Assembly: GCA_024644285.1 (NCBI GenBank)
Contig: JAHELH010000070.1
Location: forward strand, 1-9,745
Origin: Paracoccaceae bacterium
Lineage (GTDB): Bacteria; Pseudomonadota; Alphaproteobacteria; Rhodobacterales; Rhodobacteraceae
DNA length: 9,745 nt
Direction: 5' to 3'
Each line of letters starts with the position of its first letter. The first letter of the stretch is position 1. The position numbers were made by a program, and so were the translations under genes. The notes under the pieces were generated by a model. The model ran no database searches and was not told where the DNA came from. It saw only the letters and a list, made by a program, of their open reading frames with translations. This document shows, piece after piece, positions 1 to 4,833 of this stretch.

Positions 1-201
1 CTGTTCCGGTCGAACGGCGACTGGTTCGCGTTCCGCGTTTCGGACGGGATCGCCAGCCGGGTGCCGGTGCGGATCGGCCGCCGCAACGACCGCGCGGCGC
101 AGGTGCTGTCCGGCCTGTCGCCCGGCGATGTGGTGGTCACCCATCCCAGCGACCGCGTGCAGGATGCAACGCCGATCGTCGACCGCGCCACGCTGGAATA
201 G
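1..201 (+). CDS. Periplasmic adaptor subunit of an efflux pump (HlyD/RND-MFP family), C-terminal fragment
   Basis: The first 66 codons in frame 1 are open and end with TAG at 199-201; the gene starts before the window. The fragment reads as the end of a membrane-fusion (adaptor) protein: an aromatic 'DWFAFRVSDG' strand, then 'RVPVRIGRRND', then 'VLSGLSPGDVVVTHPSDRV'. This is the usual membrane-proximal beta domain in which each strand is followed by 'G(L)..GD.VV..P.' near the C terminus. Such proteins link an inner-membrane ABC or RND transporter to the outer membrane for export. No transporter gene follows, so the adaptor is probably the last gene of its operon and the pump components lie upstream, outside the window. 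The substrate cannot be inferred. The family call is firm; whether the partner is ABC or RND type is open. Confidence 0.82.
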   Translation: MFRSNGDWFAFRVSDGIASRVPVRIGRRNDRAAQVLSGLSPGDVVVTHPSDRVQDATPIVDRATLE

Positions 202-542
202 ACGGTCCCGGAGCCCCCTCGCGGGTGTTGCGCGAACCGCCCTTCCATCGTGCGGGCCGGTCATAAGTTCGCAACTCCGACGCGCTATACCGCCTCGCGA
301 TGCATCGGCGCGGGGTGGCACCCGTGCGACCAGACGATCCGGTCCCTCAGACCACCTCTTCATTGGGTGCAGGGACGGCAGAGTGATCTCGACCCGGTGC
401 GCGTTGGCGCGTGTCCGGACCGACAGGAGCGGTTGCTCCCGGATATGTCGATTGGCGGCGCCGCCACTTCAAAGGCAAGCCCCCGGCAAGCGAAAACGCC
501 CCGCGATAGCGCAGGGCGTTCCGATCCGGCATCACGCGGGCC
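202..542. other. Gene-free region between convergent genes, with hairpins
   Basis: This stretch of 341 bases separates the stop of the adaptor gene from the stop of cycA. Short open frames exist on both strands, but they resemble no known protein, lack good ribosome binding sites and mostly overlap each other, so I do not call a gene. It contains a 10-bp stem with a 6-nt bulge (421-450, CGACA-GGAGC / GCTCC-TGTCG with a GGTT loop), a perfect 12-nt palindrome GGCGGCGCCGCC (455-466), a 7-nt direct repeat GGCAAGC at 474-480 and 485-491, and the cycA terminator at 493-520. No tRNA-like fold is visible. Confidence 0.6.
493..520 (-). terminator. Rho-independent terminator of cycA
   Basis: On the - strand, AACGCCC (514-520) pairs perfectly with GGGCGTT (495-501). 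The stem continues, after a 2-nt bulge, as CGC/GCG around a GATA-type loop, and TTTT follows at 493-496. It lies about 22 bases past the cycA stop codon. The T-run is short (4), but the GC-rich stem, its position and its orientation fit a terminator. On the + strand no T-tract follows, so it would stop the adaptor transcript poorly. Confidence 0.7.
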
Positions 543-1022
543 TCAGTTCGAGGCCGGCGCCGCCTCGGTTTCCTCCATCTCGGGCGCGGGCGCCAGCGAG
601 GCGAGGTAGGCGTAGAGGTTCACCGCGTCTTCCTCTTCGCGCACCTTGTAGGACATCTTGCTGCGCAGCTTGCTGTCGTCCAGCGTCTCGCGCAGCCAGC
701 CGGTCGGGTCCTGCACGTAGCCCACGAAGTTTTCCTCGGTCCACTCGATCCCGGCCTCGGCGGCGGCTTCCAGCCCGTTGCTGTAGCGGAAATCCTCGAC
801 GGCCCCCGCCATGGCGCCGGCGATGCCGTAGAGGTTCGGTCCGGTCTTGGACTTGCGCCCGGCCAGCGTTTCGCCGTCCTCGTTCACCACGACGTGGCAG
901 GTGATGCACTGCTTGGCAAAGGCTTCCTCTCCGGCGGCGGCGTCACCGGTGACGTGGCTTTCGGCAAAGGCCGGCGCGGCGAGCAGCGCGGCGGCGGCGG
1001 CAAGGGGCATAAGACGTCTCAT
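543..1022 (-). CDS. cycA: Cytochrome c2 / c550-type class I cytochrome c
   Basis: This 159-residue secreted electron carrier of the periplasm would shuttle electrons between the cytochrome bc1 complex and terminal oxidases, or a photosynthetic reaction centre if present. Residues 1-20 form a signal peptide (RR, then an Ala/Leu-rich core, cleavage after AFA). The haem site is CITCH at 39-43 and the Met ligand is most likely M123 in 'SKMSYK'. 'AGRKSKTGPNLYG' (54-66) and 'YVQDPTGWL' (102-110) match my recollection of Rhodobacter cytochrome c2 and Paracoccus c550. After the last helix (about residue 143) there is an acidic Pro/Ala/Glu tail, as in Paracoccus c550. GGAG at 1028-1031, 5 nt before the ATG, supports this start over the in-frame M5. 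The gene lies 80 bases downstream of ocd with a candidate promoter of its own, and a terminator follows. Its role does not obviously connect to the arginine genes. Confidence 0.92.
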   Translation of the reverse strand: MRRLMPLAAAAALLAAPAFAESHVTGDAAAGEEAFAKQCITCHVVVNEDGETLAGRKSKTGPNLYGIAGAMAGAVEDFRYSNGLEAAAEAGIEWTEENFVGYVQDPTGWLRETLDDSKLRSKMSYKVREEEDAVNLYAYLASLAPAPEMEETEAAPASN

Positions 1023-1056
1023 GGCAACTCCGTCATCAGGGTTTCACTTGCCGTGG

Positions 1057-1084
1057 AAGGTATAGCATCCCGTGCCGCGGTCAA
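1057..1084 (-). promoter_or_regulatory. Candidate cycA promoter with palindrome over the -35
   Basis: On the - strand a TTGACC hexamer (1079-1084; 5/6 to TTGACA) is followed after 16 bases by TACCTT (1057-1062; about 3/6 to the -10 consensus). A TATA element overlaps it but would leave only a 14-base spacer. The -35 sits inside the perfect palindrome GCGGT-TTG-ACCGC (1077-1089), which could be an operator or a weak terminator stem for ocd. There is no T-run after it. The call is inferred from motifs only. Confidence 0.35.
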
Positions 1085-1102
1085 ACCGCTGACGGCCCGC
1101 TC

Positions 1103-2155
1103 TCAGACCTTTGATCGCTGCAGCATGCCGAACAGGTCGCGGGGGTCGTCGGGGTCGGCGATCATGTCGAGATCCTGGTAAAGCCCGGTCTCCTCAAGCT
1201 TCGAGCGGACGTAGCGCAGGGCCGAGAAATCCTCGATGGCGAAGCCCACGCCGTCGAAGAGCGTGATCTGCCGGGCATCGGTACGGCCCGGCGCGGTGCC
1301 GCCTATGACCTGCCACATCTCGGTCACCGGGAAGTCGGCCGGCATCTGCTGGATCTCGCCCTCGATGCGCGTCTGGGCTGGGTATTCGACGAAGACGGTC
1401 GAGCGTTTGAGGATATCCGGATGCAGTTCGGTCTTGCCGGGGCAGTCGCCGCCGATGGCGTTGATGTGCACGCCGCTGCCGATCATGTTGTCGGTCAGGA
1501 TCGTGGCGTATTGCTTGTCGGCGGTGCAGGTGGTGATGATCTCTGCCCCCAGCATCGCGTCCTCGGGGCTGTCGCAGCTGGTCATCTCGAAGCCGAAGCC
1601 TTGAAGGTTGCGGATCGTCTTGGCGGTGGCGCCGCGGTCGAGGTCGTAAAGCCGCAGCCGGTCGACGCCGCAGATCGCCTTGAAGGCCAGCGCCTGGAAC
1701 TCCGACTGCGCGCCGTTGCCGATCATCGCCATCGTGCGCGCGCCCTTCGGGGCGAGGTGTTTCGCAACCATCGCGCTGGTCGCCGCTGTGCGCAGGGCGG
1801 TCAGCACGGTCATCTCGGACAGCATGACCGGATAGCCGGTGTCGACGGTGGCCAAGAGGCCGAAGGCGGTGACGGTCTGCAGCCCCTCGCGAGTGTTCTT
1901 GGGGTGGCCGTTGACGTATTTGAAGCCGTAGACCTCGCCGTCAGAGGTGGGCATCAGCTCGATGACGCCGTCGCGCGAATGGCTGGCCACGCGGGGCGTC
2001 TTGTCGAACAGCTCCCAGCGGCGAAAGTCGTCCTCGATGTAGTCGCCCAGATCGCGCAGCATCTGCTCGATGCCGATGCGGTGAACGAGCTTCATCATGT
2101 TCTCGACGCTGACGAAGGGCACGAAGGCCAGGTCCGAGGGTTTCGGGGCGGTCAT
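1103..2155 (-). CDS. ocd: Ornithine cyclodeaminase
   Basis: This cytoplasmic NAD+-dependent enzyme converts L-ornithine to L-proline and ammonia. The 350-residue protein closely resembles my recollection of Pseudomonas putida and Agrobacterium OCD. Landmarks are 'RVASHSRDGVIELMP' with E66, 'FKYVNGHP' with K79, 'ALRTAATS' (120-127), the Rossmann nucleotide motif 'MIGNGAQSEFQ' (144-154), 'INAIGGDCPGKTELH' with the catalytic Asp D237, and 'RIEGEIQQMPADFP'. E66, K79 and D237 match the Glu56/Lys69/Asp228 set described for P. putida OCD, which separates it from mu-crystallin or alanine dehydrogenase relatives. I prefer the ATG at 2155: GGAG (2162-2165) lies 6 nt ahead. An in-frame ATG at 2167 would add MERP, overlaps the rocF stop (TGATG) and would bury that binding site. 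The gene follows rocF and uses its product ornithine, so co-transcription and translational coupling are likely. Confidence 0.95.
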   Translation of the reverse strand: MTAPKPSDLAFVPFVSVENMMKLVHRIGIEQMLRDLGDYIEDDFRRWELFDKTPRVASHSRDGVIELMPTSDGEVYGFKYVNGHPKNTREGLQTVTAFGLLATVDTGYPVMLSEMTVLTALRTAATSAMVAKHLAPKGARTMAMIGNGAQSEFQALAFKAICGVDRLRLYDLDRGATAKTIRNLQGFGFEMTSCDSPEDAMLGAEIITTCTADKQYATILTDNMIGSGVHINAIGGDCPGKTELHPDILKRSTVFVEYPAQTRIEGEIQQMPADFPVTEMWQVIGGTAPGRTDARQITLFDGVGFAIEDFSALRYVRSKLEETGLYQDLDMIADPDDPRDLFGMLQRSKV

Positions 2156-2161
2156 GGGGCG

Positions 2162-2165
2162 CTCC
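2162..2165 (-). promoter_or_regulatory. Ribosome binding site that decides the ocd start
   Basis: GGAG on the - strand sits 6 nt before the ATG at 2155 and directly after the rocF TGA. The alternative in-frame ATG at 2167 has its own codons running through this GGAG, so the downstream start is favoured. Confidence 0.6.
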
Positions 2166-2166
2166 A

Positions 2167-3093
2167 TCACAGGCGGTGGGTAGGCCGGTCGAAGACCCGG
2201 CGGCCCAGAAGCGAGGCTGTCAGGTCGACCATCAGCGACGCGGTGCGGCCGCGCTCGTCGAGGAAGGGGTTCAGCTCCACCAGGTCCAGCGAGGCGACCA
2301 GATCGCTGTCGCAGAGCATCTCCATCACCAGGTGCGCCTCGCGCAGGGTGGCGCCGCCCGGCACGGTGGTGCCGACGGCGGGCGCGATGGCCGGTTCGAG
2401 AAAGTCGACGTCGAGCGAGACGTGCAGCATGCCGCCCGCCTCGGCGACACGGTCGAGGAAGGCCTGCAGCGGCTTGGCGATGCCGTGCTCGTCGATCACC
2501 CGCATGTCCACGGCCTCCATCGGGCTTGTCTCCAGCATCGCCTTTTCGGCCGCGTCGACCGAGCGCAGGCCGATCATGGCGATGCGGTCGGCGGGCACCG
2601 GGGCGGGCATCGCCGGGAAGGCATCGAAGCCCGCAGCGCCCGAGATATAGCCCAGCGGCGTGCCGTGCAGGTTGCCCGAATCGGTGGTCAGCGGGGTGTG
2701 CAGGTCGGTATGGGCGTCGAGCCACAGGACGAAGAGAGGGCGGCCGGCATCCTGGGCGTGAGCCGCCATGCCGGCGACCGAGCCGAGTGACAGCGCGTGA
2801 TCGCCACCGAGGAAGATCGGAAAGCCCTCTGCCGCCGCCTCGCGGGCCGCCGCAATCAGCGCCTCGGACCAGGCGACGGTCTCGGGCAGCGAATGGACAA
2901 GCGGGTTGGGGCAGGTCGCCTCGCGCAGCGGGGCAGGGGCGATGTTGCCGCGGTCGCGGACCTCGTGGCCCAGCGTGCGGATCGTCTCGGCGATGCCGGC
3001 GGTGCGGTAGGCGTCGGGGCCCATCAGACAGCCCTTGCGCTTCTTGCCGCTGTCGACCGGCGCGCCAATCAGGATACAGGTTTTCCCGGTCAT
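2167..3093 (-). CDS. rocF: Arginase
   Basis: This 308-residue Mn-dependent cytoplasmic hydrolase splits L-arginine into ornithine and urea, the first step of the pathway completed by ocd. All six Mn ligands are visible: H99 in 'LGGDHALSLGS', D126, H128 and D130 in 'LDAHTDLHTP', and D228 and D230 in 'SLDVDFLEP'. 'SGNLHG' (139-144) supplies the residues that bind the amino-acid end of arginine and the His at 143. This marks a true arginase, not an agmatinase. 'VPGG' (244-247) and 'VELNP' (272-276) are also typical. The segment usually reading D-x-D-x-x-D-P has Glu at 233; this residue is not a metal ligand. The ATG at 3093 has GGGAGA (3100-3105) 6 nt ahead. A longer upstream open frame lacks similarity to arginases and runs through the divergent promoter region, so it is rejected. 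Urease genes are not in the window. Confidence 0.96.
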   Translation of the reverse strand: MTGKTCILIGAPVDSGKKRKGCLMGPDAYRTAGIAETIRTLGHEVRDRGNIAPAPLREATCPNPLVHSLPETVAWSEALIAAAREAAAEGFPIFLGGDHALSLGSVAGMAAHAQDAGRPLFVLWLDAHTDLHTPLTTDSGNLHGTPLGYISGAAGFDAFPAMPAPVPADRIAMIGLRSVDAAEKAMLETSPMEAVDMRVIDEHGIAKPLQAFLDRVAEAGGMLHVSLDVDFLEPAIAPAVGTTVPGGATLREAHLVMEMLCDSDLVASLDLVELNPFLDERGRTASLMVDLTASLLGRRVFDRPTHRL

Positions 3094-3207
3094 GGCGTCT
3101 CTCCCATGCGAATTTCGGTTCTGGGCAGAGATACTAGCCGAAAGGGGATAGCGAGAAGCGGCGATTTTGGCTAGGTTGGACAGGAAAATCTCAAAACGGA
3201 AGCCAAA
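3094..3207. promoter_or_regulatory. Divergent rocF / Lrp-regulator control region with four related half-sites
   Basis: These 114 bases lie between two divergent start codons. Four copies of an octamer AGCC(A/G)AAA alternate in orientation: TTTCGGTT (3113-3120, -; one mismatch), AGCCGAAA (3136-3143, +), TTTTGGCT (3165-3172, -) and AGCCAAAA (3201-3208, +, touching the regulator's ATG). The inner pair extends to CTAGCCGAAA / TTTTGGCTAG, a 9/10 inverted match. A possible rocF -10, TAGTAT (3131-3136 on the - strand), abuts the second site; its -35 is poor, as expected for an activator-dependent promoter. The region is more AT-rich than its surroundings. I infer that the site array binds the neighbouring Lrp/AsnC protein and controls both genes. 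Confidence 0.5.
3100..3105 (-). promoter_or_regulatory. rocF ribosome binding site
   Basis: GGGAGA on the - strand lies 6 nt before the ATG at 3093 and fixes the arginase start, which would otherwise be ambiguous because the frame stays open upstream. Confidence 0.65.
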
Positions 3208-3663
3208 ATGGCCGAATTGGATAGCAAGGACACCGAGTTGATCGCGCTGCTGCGCCGCAATGCGCGGATGAGCCTGTCCGACCTCGCCGCTGCCGTCGGG
3301 CTGAGCCGGGTGACGGTGCGCAACCGCATCGCCCGGCTGCGCGAGGCCGGAACCATTGTGGGCTTCACCGTGGTGCTGGCCGAGGACGTGCGCGAAAGTC
3401 CGGTGCGCGGGCTGATGATGCTGGGCATCGAGGGGCGCGGCACCGACCGGCTGCTGCGGGTGCTGGGCGGATTTTCCGAGGTCCGCGCGCTGCACACCAC
3501 CAACGGCAAGTGGGACGTGATCGTCGAGCTTGGCACCGAGACGCTGGAGGCGCTGGACGCAGTGCTGGCGCGGATCCGGCGGCTGGAAGGGGTGGCGACC
3601 AGCGAGACCAGCCTGCTGCTGGCGACCCGGCTGAGCACGCGAAGCGCGGCGGTGGCAAATTAG
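3208..3663 (+). CDS. Lrp/AsnC family transcriptional regulator
   Basis: This 151-residue DNA-binding protein has the length and layout of the feast/famine family. An AsnC-type winged helix-turn-helix lies at about residues 4-60 ('MSLSDLAAAVGLSRVTVRNRIARLREAGTI', helix-turn-helix near 22-42). A RAM (amino-acid-binding, oligomerising) domain lies at about 66-140, with 'VRALHTTNGKWDVIVEL' as the central strands. Such proteins form dimers to octamers and respond to amino acids. Divergence from rocF-ocd and the repeated half-sites between them suggest local control of arginine/ornithine catabolism, with arginine or ornithine as the probable effector (inference). The start is ATG at 3208, preceded by a modest GGAAG at 3198-3202. 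No regulator-specific name can be assigned from sequence alone. Confidence 0.9.
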   Translation: MAELDSKDTELIALLRRNARMSLSDLAAAVGLSRVTVRNRIARLREAGTIVGFTVVLAEDVRESPVRGLMMLGIEGRGTDRLLRVLGGFSEVRALHTTNGKWDVIVELGTETLEALDAVLARIRRLEGVATSETSLLLATRLSTRSAAVAN

Positions 3664-3683
3664 GACCCGGCGCGGAAAAAGTG

Positions 3684-3692
3684 TGCTATCCT
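3684..3692 (+). promoter_or_regulatory. Possible extended -10 promoter of the CBS gene
   Basis: TGCTATCCT fits an extended -10 (TG, one base, then TATCCT, 4/6 to consensus), 44 bases before the CBS gene start. No convincing -35 is present at 16-18 bases upstream. It is suggestive only; the gene could also be read through from the Lrp gene, 72 bases upstream. Confidence 0.25.
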
Positions 3693-3723
3693 CGAGGCCA
3701 AGGGACGTCTGCCCCCGTCAGAA

Positions 3724-3729
3724 AGGAGG
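3724..3729 (+). promoter_or_regulatory. Strong Shine-Dalgarno of the CBS gene
   Basis: A full AGGAGG match lies 6 nt before the ATG at 3736. It is the best ribosome binding site in the window and suggests high translation of this small protein. Confidence 0.8.
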
Positions 3730-3735
3730 AAGCAT

Positions 3736-4170
3736 ATGCACGTAAAGGAAATTCTCCACCGCAAGGGTCACGATATCAAGACGATTGGCCCGGACCAGAT
3801 CCTGGAGCATGCCGCGGCGCACATGAAGCTGGAAGGCGTCGGTGCGCTGGTGGTGCGTGACGCCAAGGACAAGCTGGTCGGCATGCTGTCGGAACGCGAG
3901 ATCGTCGGCGCGGTGGTCGATTACGGACCGCGGGCGCTGCAGATGAAGGTCTCGGAGTTCATGAAGGCGGCGCCGGCCACCTGCAAGCCCGGCGACACCG
4001 TTGCCGCAACCGCCAAGGTGATGACCCAGCGCCGGGTGCGTCACATGCCGGTGATGGAGGGCGCCAAGATCGTCGGCGTGATCTCGGTCGGCGACATCGT
4101 CAAGGAACGGCTGGAAGAGATGGAGCTGGAGCGCGCGACGTTGCGCGACATGGCGCTGTCGCACCGCTGA
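3736..4170 (+). CDS. Small protein with two CBS domains
   Basis: The 144-residue soluble protein consists almost entirely of a CBS pair (Bateman module): CBS1 at about 7-66 ('GVGALVVRDAKDKLVGMLSEREIVGAV') and CBS2 at about 73-126 ('VRHMPVMEGAKIVGVISVGDIVKERL'). It has a short charged helical C-terminal end and no fused enzyme, channel or signal peptide. CBS pairs bind adenine nucleotides (AMP, ATP, NAD-type ligands or S-adenosylmethionine) and act as energy or redox sensors. Stand-alone members of this size are common in alphaproteobacteria, and their targets are mostly unknown. The strong AGGAGG site fixes the start. It shares direction with the Lrp gene 72 bases upstream, but nothing links the two functionally. 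The following gene is convergent. The fold is certain; the biological role is not. Confidence 0.9.
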   Translation: MHVKEILHRKGHDIKTIGPDQILEHAAAHMKLEGVGALVVRDAKDKLVGMLSEREIVGAVVDYGPRALQMKVSEFMKAAPATCKPGDTVAATAKVMTQRRVRHMPVMEGAKIVGVISVGDIVKERLEEMELERATLRDMALSHR

Positions 4171-4212
4171 CCGCGGAGCTTTTTACCGGCGGCCTCCGCC
4201 AGCGGACGCGCG

Positions 4213-4827
4213 TCAGTTGGCGGCGAGCCAGCCGACGATTTCGGTGAGCTGCTGCGTCATCGCGGCGTCGAATCCGCGCACGATCTGGTCGACCGACGTG
4301 TCGGGCACCGTGACGGTATTTCTGAAATCGCGCGAGGTCAGGATCCGGCCGTCGCTGTCCCGCAACAGGGTCATCGAGGTGGCGATGACGACGCGCACGC
4401 CGTCCTCGGCGACCTCGGTCTGGAAGGCCTGCAGGTCGGTCAGCAGCACGAGGTCCGGAGACGGCCCCGAGCCCGTGCCGGTGACCAGGGCGAACCGGCC
4501 CGAATTCGACAGGGACCGCACCAGCAGCAACTGGAAATGCTCGGTCGTCTCGTTGATCCAGCGTCCGTCGGGCAGGGTTTGCACCTGGAACGGCGTCGGC
4601 TTGATCACGATGCGGTCGCTTTTCAGGGCGCCGGTCGCCGTGGGCAGCGCAACCTCCAGGTGGCGGCTGCTTCGCGAGGCGCGGACCGCTCCGGGGGGCA
4701 GCGGCTTCAGCTCGTAGGTGTCGATCGGCCGCGATGCGGTCTGGATGCTGGAAAGCGCCGAGCACCCGGCCAGCAGCAACAGGCCAAGCCCCAGGATCGT
4801 CCGGCGCAGAACTTTGCTGAAAGTCAT
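4213..4827 (-). CDS. ABC-type transport auxiliary lipoprotein (PqiC/DUF330-like)
   Basis: The 204-residue lipoprotein has a signal peptide with an RR-containing n-region and a Leu/Gly core, ending in the lipobox LAGC with C22. Ser at +2 would send it to the outer membrane by the E. coli rule. The mature part reads as the DUF330 fold: 'TYELKPLP' near the start, 'RHLEVALPTATGALKSDRIVIKP', 'GRWINETTEHFQLLLVRSLSNSGRF' (88-112), 'DLVLLTDLQAFQTEV' (125-139), and an amphipathic C-terminal helix. E. coli PqiC is the family reference: an outer-membrane lipoprotein that works with the MCE protein PqiB. This is the last gene of the operon, starting 6 nt after the MCE gene. AGGAG (4838-4842) lies inside the end of that gene, 10 nt before the ATG. 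I infer that it forms the outer-membrane end of the transporter. Confidence is high for lipoprotein and family, moderate for role. Confidence 0.85.
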   Translation of the reverse strand: MTFSKVLRRTILGLGLLLLAGCSALSSIQTASRPIDTYELKPLPPGAVRASRSSRHLEVALPTATGALKSDRIVIKPTPFQVQTLPDGRWINETTEHFQLLLVRSLSNSGRFALVTGTGSGPSPDLVLLTDLQAFQTEVAEDGVRVVIATSMTLLRDSDGRILTSRDFRNTVTVPDTSVDQIVRGFDAAMTQQLTEIVGWLAAN

Positions 4828-4833
4828 GGCTGC

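Noticed and set aside
250..609. A 119-codon open frame on the + strand in the gap and overlapping the end of cycA
   Set aside because: It has no Shine-Dalgarno and no recognisable sequence, it runs through the cycA terminator, and it overlaps a conserved gene.
1421..2650. A 409-codon open frame on the + strand opposite ocd and rocF
   Set aside because: It is a shadow of two well-supported enzymes. The translation has long Gly/Ala/Val/His-rich stretches and no domain.
2156..2725. Upstream extension of the ocd frame (and a similar extension of the MlaF frame from 7363 to 8484)
   Set aside because: The extensions run inside the coding sequence of the upstream gene (rocF or mlaE) in a different frame and give Arg-rich nonsense. 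Family length and conserved starts place the real starts at 2155 and 7362.
3093..3107. Five-codon open frame (MGETP) ending at the rocF start codon
   Set aside because: It overlaps the rocF ribosome binding site, so initiation there is unlikely. An ATG and TGA in this arrangement can easily arise by chance.
3094..3495. Upstream extension of the arginase frame across the divergent promoter into the Lrp gene
   Set aside because: It is antisense to the Lrp gene and unlike any arginase N terminus. The ATG at 3093 has a good ribosome binding site and begins the conserved fold.
4164..4184. Short stem CCGC/GCGG followed by TTTTT at the end of the CBS gene
   Set aside because: The T-run is good, but the stem is only 4 bp, includes the stop codon region and is followed by a competing GC-rich inverted repeat. 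It is too weak to call a terminator.
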